Origin: DATKZH01 sp964475955 | Lineage (GTDB): Bacteria > Planctomycetota > Planctomycetia > Pirellulales > Thermoguttaceae | Direction of reading: 5' to 3' | NCBI GenBank assembly: GCA_964475955.1 | Contig: CAYYZY010000144.1 | Location: 1 to 20,555 of the forward strand | DNA length: 20,555 nucleotides | Shown here: positions 13,980-20,555 of the stretch, in pieces | Numbering within the stretch: the stretch's first letter is position 1 | How the letters are laid out: each line of letters starts with the position of its first letter | Made by a program: the position numbers and the translations under genes | The notes under the pieces: model-generated | The model's database searches: none | The model's input: only the letters and a program-made list of their open reading frames with translations | What the model was told of the DNA's origin: nothing

Positions 13980-15407
13980 TCACTCCCGAACGGCCGTCGC
14001 CGACTGCCGGCTGCACGCGGCCTCCTTGGTGCGCCCGAACAAGGTGACCGCCGTCGCCTGGTAGACCTCGATCGGGATGATCCGGCCGATCAGGTCGCGC
14101 TCGCCCTCGAACACCACGATCCGATCGCACACCGTGCGGCCCACCAACTGCACGGTCGAGCCGCCGTCGGCGTGCTTGCGCTCCGCCTTGCTCGGCCCTT
14201 CGACGAGGATCTCCAGGGTGCGCCCGAGGAGGCCCCGGTTCTGCTCCTCGCCGATCGCGTTCTGGATCGCCAGAAGGTCGTTGTTCCGCCGGCGTTTGAC
14301 CGACTCGGGAACGTCGTCGTCGTACCACTGGGCGGCCTTGGTGCCGGGGCGCGGGCTGTACTTGAAGATGAAGCTGTTCTTGAATCGGCCGTGGCGAACC
14401 AGGTCGACGGTCGCGCGGTAGTCGTCCTCCGTCTCGCCGGGGAAGCCGACGATGAAGTCGCTGGTGACGGCGGCCTCGGGGATCGTCTCTCCGATCTGGG
14501 CCAGCATGTCGCGGTATGCTTCGGCGGTGTACCCGCGTTTCATCCGCTCGAGCATTCGGTTCGAGCCGCTCTGGGCCGGCACGTGCAAGTAGGGCGTCAC
14601 ACAATTGAGGTCGCGAACCGCCTGGAGCAGGTCGGCCGTCATGTGGCGGGGGTGGTTGGTTACGAATCGCAGCCGCCTCAGGCCCTCGACCTCGTTGAGC
14701 CGAGCGAGCAAATCGGCCAGCCGGAGGGTGCCGCCTGCCGAGCGGTCACGGTAGCTGTTGACCGTCTGCCCAAGCAGGGTCACCTCCAGGCAGCCCTGAT
14801 CGGCCAACCGGCGGACTTCCGACTCGATCTGGTCGGCAGGCCGGCTCTGCTCGGGGCCGCGCACGGTGGGCACGATGCAGTACGTGCAGAAGCGGTCGCA
14901 GCCGAACATGATCCGCACCATGGCCTGGTGCCGGCCGGGCCGGGCTTCGGCGATCCGCAACGGGTCGAACGGCGTGAAGCTCTCCCGGACCGCGGCGCGG
15001 CTCTCGCTGTGCCGGTCGAGGCTGACCTCGATCCGCGGCCCCGCGCCGCCCGCGGCAATCTCGGCCAGAAGCGCCGGCAGTTGCCCGAGTTGACCGGGAC
15101 CGACGACCAGATCGACGTGCGGCGCCCGCTTGACGATCAAGTCGCGGTCCTTCTGCGCCATGCAGCCCAGGACGCCGATGATACGGTCGGGACGGTGTCG
15201 CTTGGCGTGCTTGAGCCGGCCCAGGGCGCTGTAGACCTTGTCTTCGGCGTGCTGGCGGACGCTGCACGTGTTGAACAGCAGCACGTCCGCCTCGCGGGGG
15301 GTGTCGGCCAACTGGTAGCCCGCCGATAGGAGCGCAGCCGCCACCAGCTCGCTGTCGAGCACGTTCATCTGGCAGCCAACCGTCTCGATGTAAACTCGTC
15401 TGGGCAT
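13980..15407 (-). CDS. miaB: tRNA-2-methylthio-N6-dimethylallyladenosine synthase
   Basis: 475 residues. A radical-SAM methylthiotransferase that converts i6A37 to ms2i6A37 in tRNAs reading U-starting codons, in the cytoplasm. The N-terminal UPF0004 domain has its three cluster cysteines C12 (ETVGCQMN), C48 (NTCSV) and C82 (GCMAQ). The radical-SAM motif CDRFCTYC gives C170, C174 and C177 for the second 4Fe-4S cluster. VRGPEQSRP, GQTVNSY, HVPAQSGSNRMLERMKRGY and IVGFPGETEDDY follow as expected. A TRAM domain closes the protein. The ATG at 15407 gives the usual N-terminus; an in-frame GTG at 15416 would add three residues, and neither has a clear Shine-Dalgarno. It overlaps the ribosome site of glnE and follows a small membrane protein gene by 18 nt. 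Confidence 0.95.
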   Translation of the reverse strand: MPRRVYIETVGCQMNVLDSELVAAALLSAGYQLADTPREADVLLFNTCSVRQHAEDKVYSALGRLKHAKRHRPDRIIGVLGCMAQKDRDLIVKRAPHVDLVVGPGQLGQLPALLAEIAAGGAGPRIEVSLDRHSESRAAVRESFTPFDPLRIAEARPGRHQAMVRIMFGCDRFCTYCIVPTVRGPEQSRPADQIESEVRRLADQGCLEVTLLGQTVNSYRDRSAGGTLRLADLLARLNEVEGLRRLRFVTNHPRHMTADLLQAVRDLNCVTPYLHVPAQSGSNRMLERMKRGYTAEAYRDMLAQIGETIPEAAVTSDFIVGFPGETEDDYRATVDLVRHGRFKNSFIFKYSPRPGTKAAQWYDDDVPESVKRRRNNDLLAIQNAIGEEQNRGLLGRTLEILVEGPSKAERKHADGGSTVQLVGRTVCDRIVVFEGERDLIGRIIPIEVYQATAVTLFGRTKEAACSRQSATAVRE

Positions 15408-15425
15408 GGAGAGCACAACGTTCGA

Positions 15426-15626
15426 CTACGCGGCCTTGTCGCGCCGGCCGGCAGATTGCGGGCGTTGCCGGCCGGAAGTTCTGCCTTTCTGCGGACGTTT
15501 CGCCGATTTCGCTTGGGTGTGGAGTTCCTCGACGAGGTCGTTTCGCCGCCGCATCATCAAGCGCACCAGCGCCATGACGGCCAAATACCCCGCGACGACC
15601 AGCAGCACCAAGTCCCAATGGTCCAT
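15426..15626 (-). CDS. Small single-pass membrane protein with a basic tail
   Basis: 66 residues from the ATG at 15626, with GAGGGCGG just upstream. A frame extension to 15653 would add nine residues. The first 24 residues form one hydrophobic helix (WDLVLLVVAGYLAVMALVRLMM). It is followed by RRRNDLVEELHTQ and a Lys/Arg/Gln-rich tail ending SAGRRDKAA, which by the positive-inside rule faces the cytoplasm and could contact RNA or membrane lipids (inference). I do not recognise a named family. It lies 18 nt before miaB on the same strand, so it is probably the first gene of a three-gene operon with miaB and glnE. Confidence 0.7.
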   Translation of the reverse strand: MDHWDLVLLVVAGYLAVMALVRLMMRRRNDLVEELHTQAKSAKRPQKGRTSGRQRPQSAGRRDKAA

Positions 15627-15870
15627 CTTTTCCGCCCTCGCATAGCCAGACAAGACCCCGCAGCCGGAAGTTCCCTATCTTAACGCCGATTACCCGCACT
15701 GGGCGAGACCAATTCCGGCTCGACGCCGCGGACCGGCGTGCCCCACGACACGATTTCGGCCCGCTCGACGGGGATCGCTGCGGGGCAATCTGCGGCTGCG
15801 GGGGTATCTCGGCAAGGCCGCAGCGATTATAAGGGATTCAAGGCCCGTCAACTCTGCAACACCACGCTGG

Positions 15871-15878
15871 AAGGAGGT
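15871..15878 (+). promoter_or_regulatory. Strong ribosome binding site of the secreted FAH-family gene
   Basis: AAGGAGGT lies 4 nt before the ATG at 15883 and fixes the start that includes the signal peptide. The 257 nt upstream, between the divergent genes, hold no other gene. A TATAAG at 15828-15833 is a possible -10 box without a convincing -35. Confidence 0.75.
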
Positions 15879-15882
15879 CACC

Positions 15883-16734
15883 ATGAATCGCTACCGGTAT
15901 CTCGTTGCGGTCGTTCTGTGCGCGCTTTTCGCCGCGGTCGTTTGGCCCGGCTCGGCCCCGGGCGGCGAGCGGAGGCCGGTCCGCTATGCCCGGTTCGCGG
16001 TCGACGGAGAGGTCGCCTACGGGCTGGTCGAGGGGGATCGGGTTCGCCAGATCGAGGGTTGCCCCTTCGGCCAGTGGAAGACGACCGATAAGACCTACGC
16101 CCTGGGCGACGTCTGGCTGCTGGTCCCCACCGAGCCGACCAAGGTGCTCGCCTGCGCCGGCAACTACAAGAGCCATTTGGGCGACGAATCGGCCCACCCC
16201 CACCCCGAGATGTTCTTCAAGGTCCCCTCCTGCCTGATTGCGGCCGGGGAGCAGGTCGTCATTCCCGAGGGCTCCGACGACGTGCACTACGAGGCGGAGC
16301 TGGTGATCGTGATCGGCAAGCGGGCCCAGCACGTCGCCGAAGACCGCGCCCTCGACTACGTGCTCGGCGTCACCTGCGGAAACGACATCAGCGCCCGCGA
16401 CTGGCAGAAGAACGATGTCCAGTGGTGGCGGGCCAAGGGGTCCGACACGTTCGGTCCGTGCGGTCCGTGGATCGTCGCGGGGATCGACTACGACGACCTG
16501 CTCCTCGAACTGCGTCAGAACGGCCAGGTCCGCCAACGGGAGCGAACCAGCAACATGGAGCACGGGGTCGCCGCGATCGTCAGTTGGGCCAGCCGGCACG
16601 TGACGCTCGAGCCGGGCGACCTGATTTTCACGGGCACGGCGGGCAAGACGCAGCCGATCGCGCCGGGCGACGTGCTGGAGGTCGAACTGGAGAACGTCGG
16701 CACTCTCAGGAACACGGTTCGAGCCGCCGACTGA
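15883..16734 (+). CDS. Fumarylacetoacetate hydrolase (FAH) family protein with signal peptide
   Basis: 283 residues. The first about 28 residues are a signal peptide (YRYLVAVVLCALFAAVVW then PGSAPGGE). The rest is a FAH-fold domain that cleaves C-C bonds or decarboxylates/hydrates beta-keto or acylpyruvate-type acids. Metal ligands are in place: E137 and E139 in HYEAELVIVIGK and D168 in GNDISARDWQ. CAGNYKSH (91-98), PEMFFKVPS, GSDTFGPCGPWIV, and the closing PGDLIFTGTAGKTQPIAPGDVLEVELENVG are typical. Most relatives are cytoplasmic catabolic enzymes, so export is unusual. The substrate cannot be told from the sequence. It is transcribed alone, divergent from the miaB operon and 380 nt before the zinc-ribbon gene. 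Confidence 0.92.
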   Translation: MNRYRYLVAVVLCALFAAVVWPGSAPGGERRPVRYARFAVDGEVAYGLVEGDRVRQIEGCPFGQWKTTDKTYALGDVWLLVPTEPTKVLACAGNYKSHLGDESAHPHPEMFFKVPSCLIAAGEQVVIPEGSDDVHYEAELVIVIGKRAQHVAEDRALDYVLGVTCGNDISARDWQKNDVQWWRAKGSDTFGPCGPWIVAGIDYDDLLLELRQNGQVRQRERTSNMEHGVAAIVSWASRHVTLEPGDLIFTGTAGKTQPIAPGDVLEVELENVGTLRNTVRAAD

Positions 16735-16811
16735 GGGTCGGCCGAGCCGGCGAGAATCGTCTCGGACCTCATTGTGCGACGGGACGCACGGCCGGGTGTC
16801 GTACCCCTCTG

Positions 16812-16910
16812 GCCCGCTTTCTCGCCAGCCGGTGAGACTCACCAACATAGCGCGGTGCGCACCAACCCGAAGCGCGAGCGAGGCACTGGCTTGCACTTCG
16901 GGTTCGTGTC
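16812..16910. repeat. Palindromic element, copy 1 (core inverted, right arm shortened)
   Basis: Positions 16812-16883 align with 19175-19244: GCCCGC, then CCAGCCGGTGAGACT, then AACCCGAAGCGCGAGCGAGG. The following CACTGGCTTGCACTTC (16884-16899) is the reverse complement of the loop of copy 2. A shortened right arm, GGGTTCGTGTC, ends the element. The outer GGCTGGTGAG right arm of copy 2 is absent. Confidence 0.8.
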
Positions 16911-16958
16911 AACACGGGCAACCGCCTCCTCAAGTGGCTGCCCTTCGACGCGGCGTTC

Positions 16959-16967
16959 TGCTATAAT
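16959..16967 (+). promoter_or_regulatory. Extended -10 promoter for the zinc-ribbon membrane protein
   Basis: TGCTATAAT is a perfect extended -10 element (TGnTATAAT). No good -35 hexamer is present at the usual distance, which is normal for this promoter type. Transcription would begin near 16974, about 140 nt before the chosen GTG start. Confidence 0.5.
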
Positions 16968-17052
16968 CCGGGCAGATGGGGGACATCGCGGCGACGCACG
17001 TTTTCTGGCCCCCGGGCGTCTGAGAGGCGGGCCCGGATGCCAACGATGGGGT

Positions 17053-17080
17053 AGCGCCGATGCCACCTGCCGGTGGCGCT
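17053..17080 (+). repeat. Hairpin in the leader of the zinc-ribbon gene
   Basis: GCCACC (17062-17067) and GGTGGC (17072-17077) form a perfect 6-bp stem with a TGCC loop. AGCGCC (17053-17058) can compete for GGCGCT (17075-17080). It lies 35 nt before the start codon, between promoter and gene. Confidence 0.55.
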
Positions 17081-17114
17081 GGGCGGTGCCTCGGCTTGCG
17101 CGAAGGGTTTGTCC

Positions 17115-19109
17115 GTGGCTGATCCGCAGGGCCCTTATCTCCAGTTTGGCTGTCCGAATTGCATGACGCGGCTTCGCGCCCGGCCGTCGCAGGCGGGCAC
17201 GAAGCAGCGCTGCCCCCGCTGCCAGCACCAGTTCAAGGTACCCACGCCCGAGCAGGCCGCCCGACTGGCCCGGCGGTCGAAGGAGTACTCGGTCGACACG
17301 GGCGACTACGACGCTGCGCAGGACCCGTCGAAAGCCGCTGAAACGGCCGCCGTGGCGGCGTGCTTCCGCTGCGGCACGCGGACGTACGGCCCGGCGGAGC
17401 AGATCGGGCAGGAGATTCCCTGTCCCGACTGTGGGACACCCGTCGTCTTTGGCCAGCGGCGCCAGGCGCCGCCCAAGCCGGTTTGGCAGCCGACCGAGGA
17501 GTCGGGATACGGGCTTCGGGAACCCGACCAAGATGGGTCGGAAAGCGGCCCGACCGAGGGGCAAACCCACGTCGCGGTGCACTGCCCGGCGTGCGACACG
17601 CTCCTGCAAGCCACGCTCGACGAGGTGGGCAAACACCTACTCTGCCCCGACTGCTACACGCCCGTGCTCGTGCTGCCGCCCAAGGTCCGGGTGGCCGAGA
17701 AGCCGGCGGCGGCCCATCCGGTCGACGAGGAATACGATGTCCGGGAGCCGGCCGACGAGCCGCCGCCGGAATCCGCCCCGGAAGAGCCGCCGCTGATCCC
17801 CATGGTGTGCAACCTGTGCGATACGAGGATGTACGCCACGCCGGACCAGGTGGGCGAGATGGTCACCTGCCCGGAGTGCAGCACGCTGATCGTCGTGCCG
17901 CGGCCCAGGAAGGCGACTTCAAAAACCCTGAACGAGGCCACGCGATTCGGCGAGTACGGCGTCGGCGCCGCGTCCGAGAAGATCGACGAGTCTTCGCCTC
18001 CGAGCACCCGTGTGGTTCGGGTGGGGCCGCGCGGCTCGGCCGCGCCGGCGCGGGCCGACTTGCGCGGGATGGCCCGGGCGCGTCGCGGTCGGCCGCGCTG
18101 GCCCTTGCTCACCGGCATCGTCAGCTTCCCCTTCTCGCCGGGCGTTTGGCCGCGCTACCTGGGGCTCCTGCTCGGTTTGCTGCCGGTACTGCTGGTGGGT
18201 CTGTTTGCCGTGGCGTTGATGGGCGTTCCCAACACGGGGATGGGAGCCGCGCTTCCGTGGATTGCGGCCTTGATCTTCTTTGCCGCCAGCTTCACGCTGA
18301 TTTGCGTATGGGCGATCGTGGCCAGCGCGTTCCTGTTGGCCATTGCTCAGGACACGGCCGAAGGGGCCGACCAGATCGAGGCGTGGCCCGAGGCGGCGTT
18401 CGTCGATTGGGCGTTCGAGTTCTTCTTCATCGTCAACAGCCTCATCGTGGGCGTGCTGCCCGGCGTGGTCGCCTTTCAAATTCTCACCTCCATGGAATGG
18501 CCCCTGCGCGTGGCGGCGATGCCGTGCAGCCTGTTCTTACTGTTCCCGGTGGTCCTGCTCTCCATGCTGGAATCGGGCTCCGTCTTCGTGCCCTTCTCGT
18601 CGTCGGTGGCCGGAAGCCTGCTGTCGAAGTGGTGGGCCTGGGCGGTCTTCTACCTGCAGTCGGCCGCGCTTCTGGCCGTACTTCTCGGTGTTGCAGGCGT
18701 ATTGTTCCGATTTCTCGGGCCCTGGAGCGTGTTTCTGATCGCGATCGCCTGGGTTTGGAGCTTGATGGTCTACTTCCGCCTGCTCGGCCGGCTCGCCTGG
18801 TATTGTGGTCCCGGGCGCGAGGCGCACGACGAGGAACCCGAGGACCGAAGACGCGACCGCGCCCCCAGCGTACCGCCCATGACGGTCCCCCCGCCGATGG
18901 ACGCGCCGCGACCTGCGTTCGAGGGAGAGACGATTCCGCTGGCCGAGCCGACCGAGTCCGAAGTCGCAAGCCAGCCGCCCGAGCCGAGCCCACGGCAGCC
19001 GGACCCGGGGGCACCCGTGCCGGAACCGCCGGTCGAGCCGCCCGCACCCAAGCCGCCGGCCGCCAAGCGGCCCCGCTCGATCCTCGACGAGGATTTCGAC
19101 GGCTCGTGA
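17115..19109 (+). CDS. Four-zinc-ribbon, six-helix membrane protein
   Basis: 664 residues from the GTG at 17115, with AAGGG 7 nt upstream. An in-frame GTG at 17073 lies in a hairpin and is less likely. The N-terminal 290 residues hold four zinc ribbons, all C-x2-C-x16-C-x2-C: C13/C16/C33/C36, C83/C86/C103/C106, C157/C160/C177/C180, C232/C235/C252/C255. Each is followed 22-27 residues later by a Tyr motif in an acidic linker (KEYSV, SGYGL, EEYDV, GEYGV). Next come about six hydrophobic segments (roughly 345-590: for example YLGLLLGLLPVLLVGLFAV, WIAALIFFAASFTLICVWAI, AVFYLQSAALLAVLLGVAG). The tail is Pro-rich and ends KRPRSILDEDFDGS. The ribbons resemble MJ0042-type or YgiT-like sensor ribbons seen at the N-termini of bacterial membrane proteins. 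The function is unknown. It is flanked by two copies of a palindromic element. Confidence 0.85.
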   Translation: MADPQGPYLQFGCPNCMTRLRARPSQAGTKQRCPRCQHQFKVPTPEQAARLARRSKEYSVDTGDYDAAQDPSKAAETAAVAACFRCGTRTYGPAEQIGQEIPCPDCGTPVVFGQRRQAPPKPVWQPTEESGYGLREPDQDGSESGPTEGQTHVAVHCPACDTLLQATLDEVGKHLLCPDCYTPVLVLPPKVRVAEKPAAAHPVDEEYDVREPADEPPPESAPEEPPLIPMVCNLCDTRMYATPDQVGEMVTCPECSTLIVVPRPRKATSKTLNEATRFGEYGVGAASEKIDESSPPSTRVVRVGPRGSAAPARADLRGMARARRGRPRWPLLTGIVSFPFSPGVWPRYLGLLLGLLPVLLVGLFAVALMGVPNTGMGAALPWIAALIFFAASFTLICVWAIVASAFLLAIAQDTAEGADQIEAWPEAAFVDWAFEFFFIVNSLIVGVLPGVVAFQILTSMEWPLRVAAMPCSLFLLFPVVLLSMLESGSVFVPFSSSVAGSLLSKWWAWAVFYLQSAALLAVLLGVAGVLFRFLGPWSVFLIAIAWVWSLMVYFRLLGRLAWYCGPGREAHDEEPEDRRRDRAPSVPPMTVPPPMDAPRPAFEGETIPLAEPTESEVASQPPEPSPRQPDPGAPVPEPPVEPPAPKPPAAKRPRSILDEDFDGS

Positions 19110-19631
19110 GGCCGCATTGCGGGCAGTGCCCTCCACCGGCAGCCCGTCCCAGACGGTCGAGCGGTCTCCCGCTAGCCCGCATTTCTCACCAGCCGGTGAG
19201 ACTGAACAACATGGCGCCCACACCAACCCGAAACGCAAGCGAGGTGAAGTGCAAGCCAGGGCCTCGCTTGCGCTTCGGGTTGGTGTGGCTGGTGAGAAAT
19301 GCGGGCTAGTGTTGCGGAGGTGCCATATGTTTTCGGTGCTCTTGTCGATCGCTTACGCCGGCAATAGGCTACAGCCCGCGTCCTCATGGTTGACAACGGA
19401 GTGACACCCCTCGGCGTTCGGGCGCCGGCTGAAGTGGCGGTCAGTCAACGCCCTCGTGATCCGAGGCTCCTCTCGGCCTGGGCACCCGACAGGCTGCCTG
19501 CCTTGCCTGGTCGGCGATTCCGAGCGGATCCGGGCCGGCTGGCGGCTGCGCCAATGCACCTTCACCGACACGAAGAAGGACGGGGCTGGCATTCCAGACA
19601 ACCTGACCTGTTTTCGGAAGTCTCGTGAAAG
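19110..19631. other. Spacer between the zinc-ribbon gene and the phosphatase gene
   Basis: 522 nt. The first half holds palindromic element copy 2 (19172-19309). In 19310-19631 I see no gene with family resemblance. Short open frames exist on both strands but none has a convincing start or motif. A TTGACA at 19390-19395 is an isolated -35-like hexamer without a good partner -10. Confidence 0.6.
19172..19309. repeat. Palindromic element, copy 2 (complete, nested inverted repeats)
   Basis: The outer arms, 19172-19194 and 19287-19309, are perfect 23-nt complements (from CTAGCCCGCATTTC to CACCAGCC). The inner arms, 19219-19244 and 19262-19287, are 26 nt with one mismatch and enclose a 17-nt loop (19245-19261). 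A 24-nt bulge (19195-19218) lies only on the left. CTCACC-AGCC-GGTGAG makes a further small hairpin at its edge. No open frame for a transposase lies inside, so this is a non-coding, MITE- or REP-like element. Confidence 0.88.
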
Positions 19632-20420
19632 ATGGTCGCAAGACCGAGCCAGCTTTACATCGACCAGGACATGGTCGAGGCCGAACCGCTGGAGCTCGGC
19701 CTCGGCTCGGTGGCCGTGTACTCGGCCCGGGCGCCCGAAAAGCAGTCCCCCAACGAAGACGCCGCCGCCGTAATCCCCTCGGAGGCCGATTCGGGGCTTT
19801 TGGCCGTGGCCGACGGGCTGGGCGGGGCGGCTTCGGGTGAGCACGCGGCCAGCCTCGCCCTGGAGACGCTCCGGGCGGCGGTCGAGGCGCAGGTGCGCGA
19901 ACCGGGCCTGCTGCGCACGGCCATCCTCGACGGCATCGAGGCGGCCAACCAGGCCGTGCTGGGCCTGGGCGTCGGCGCGGCGACCACGCTGGCCGTCCTC
20001 GAGATCCAGGCGGCTACGGTGCGTCCCTACCATGTGGGCGACTCGATGATTCTCGCGGTGGGCCAGCGCGGCAAGATCAAGCTCCAGAGCAGATCCCGTG
20101 AATGCCGGGGGCAACGGAGTATGTCCGGTGGGTCCGGCTTCTCGGAAGAGGATTCGGAACCTGGGGCACGCGGTCCCGGCGGCCGTCGCATCGCGTCCAT
20201 CATCCGTCGCATCTGGTCCATCATCTCGTGTGCGTGTTCCTCGCCCGGCGATTGCGGCGGCGGGAAGTCCGACCGCGGGGGCGGCAGGGCGAGCTTCGAC
20301 TTCTCCCGTATGTCTTCTCGGATCCGTGCCGAGAAGGCGCTTCCGTCCGGCCTTCCTGATTGCGGCATCGAGCGAGGATACGACAACGCCAGACGCCATT
20401 CCAACTCCGCCTTGCCGTAA
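19632..20420 (+). pseudogene. PP2C-type Ser/Thr protein phosphatase, disrupted after residue 152
   Basis: The ATG at 19632 follows an in-frame TGA, so no earlier start is possible. Its ribosome site is weak (GAAAG). Residues 1-152 are a good PPM/PP2C N-terminal half: PNEDAAAV (metal-binding D43), LLAVADGLGG (D61-G62), GEHAASLALETLR, GVGAATTLAVLEI, RPYHVGDSMILAVGQRGKIKLQ. A normal protein would go on to a second half with an SPVG.. region, ASDGLFD and a final metal-binding Asp. Instead, from about 20088 the frame reads an Arg/Ser/Gly-rich stretch with no PP2C motif until TAA at 20420. It is probably truncated by insertion or rearrangement, and the missing half is not seen before the window ends. 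It would dephosphorylate Ser/Thr-phosphoproteins if intact. A sequencing or assembly artefact is not excluded. Confidence 0.7.
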
Positions 20421-20555
20421 CCGTTCACGGAAGTGGCCCCGTGTTGCTGTCTTCGAAGGCGCGGCGGGGGCGTGAGACGCGGAGGGGCGAGGGCGGGCGC
20501 GGGGCTACGATGTGTTTGGCGCGAGGGGTGGGGGCGGTTGCGAGCGGAAGTGCGC
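20088..20555. other. Unrecognised sequence replacing the phosphatase C-terminus
   Basis: No recognised family in any frame. The best alternative reading is a minus-strand frame from a GTG at 20428 down to 20027 (133 codons), with high third-position GC in its first two thirds and a Met-rich stretch, HEMMDQMRRMMDAMRR, followed by Pro-rich sequence. It has no strong ribosome site and its end lies antisense to the phosphatase gene. CCGTTCACGG (20421-20430) is a short near-palindrome. Confidence 0.4.

Larger units (their letters stand above)
16735..17114. other. Spacer with palindromic element and promoter, no gene
   Basis: 380 nt without a supportable gene. It contains the palindromic element copy at 16812-16910, an extended -10 promoter at 16959-16967, and a hairpin at 17053-17080 in the leader of the next gene. 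Confidence 0.75.

Noticed and set aside
17073..17114. GTG at 17073 as the start of the zinc-ribbon protein
   Set aside because: The codon lies in the loop/stem of a hairpin with no ribosome site. The GTG at 17115 has AAGGG at good spacing and starts right before the first ribbon.
16839..17636. Minus-strand frame across the element copy and zinc-ribbon gene start
   Set aside because: It reads through a palindromic repeat and the antisense of the ribbon Cys motifs, with no independent support.
19353..20399. 348-codon minus-strand frame opposite the phosphatase gene
   Set aside because: It is antisense to a clear PP2C domain and carries no recognisable motif, so it is a shadow.

Overview
The window is GC-rich DNA from a bacterium that looks like a member of the Planctomycetota, probably near the Pirellulales. 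The lineage call is inference. It rests on the density of exported Gfo/Idh/MocA oxidoreductases and glycosidases, a DUF6807 ('PmoA-like') protein, and several families of palindromic repeats of the kind that litter planctomycete genomes (the 'AACCCGAAGCGCAAGCGAGG' and 'TGGAGTGCGGCGACTTGTCG' types).

Region 1 (1-10448, all minus strand, read from right to left) is a carbohydrate-processing gene run. In transcription order it holds: a short protein resembling the C-terminal half of a sugar oxidoreductase; a cytoplasmic Gfo/Idh/MocA oxidoreductase overlapping it by 4 nt; a GH20 beta-N-acetylhexosaminidase; a secreted DUF6807 protein; a Tat-exported Gfo/Idh/MocA oxidoreductase; a secreted six-hairpin glycosidase-like protein; and a double-SIS protein of the MurQ/glucokinase-regulatory-protein family that runs off the left edge. 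Together they suggest extracytoplasmic attack on an amino-sugar-containing glycan, with redox chemistry on the sugars and a cytoplasmic amino-sugar-phosphate-binding enzyme or regulator. Substrate and order of steps are inference.

Region 2 (10449-10858) is a repeat-rich spacer with a long inverted repeat and a 16-bp tandem repeat. Region 3 (10859-15626, minus strand) is a compact housekeeping operon: a small one-helix membrane protein, then miaB, then glnE. Region 4 (15883-16734, plus) is a fumarylacetoacetate-hydrolase-family protein with a signal peptide. Region 5 (16735-19631) holds a membrane protein with four regularly spaced zinc ribbons, flanked on both sides by copies of one palindromic element. 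In one copy the hairpin core is inverted relative to the other. Region 6 (19632-20555) begins a PP2C-type protein phosphatase that loses family similarity after about residue 152 and runs into unrecognised sequence.

The points most worth a second look are the repeat-derived signal-peptide region of the GH20 enzyme, the flipped palindromic core around the zinc-ribbon gene, the four-fold ribbon/linker protein, the orphan oxidoreductase C-terminal domain protein, and the disrupted phosphatase. No tRNA, rRNA, CRISPR array or transposase gene was seen.
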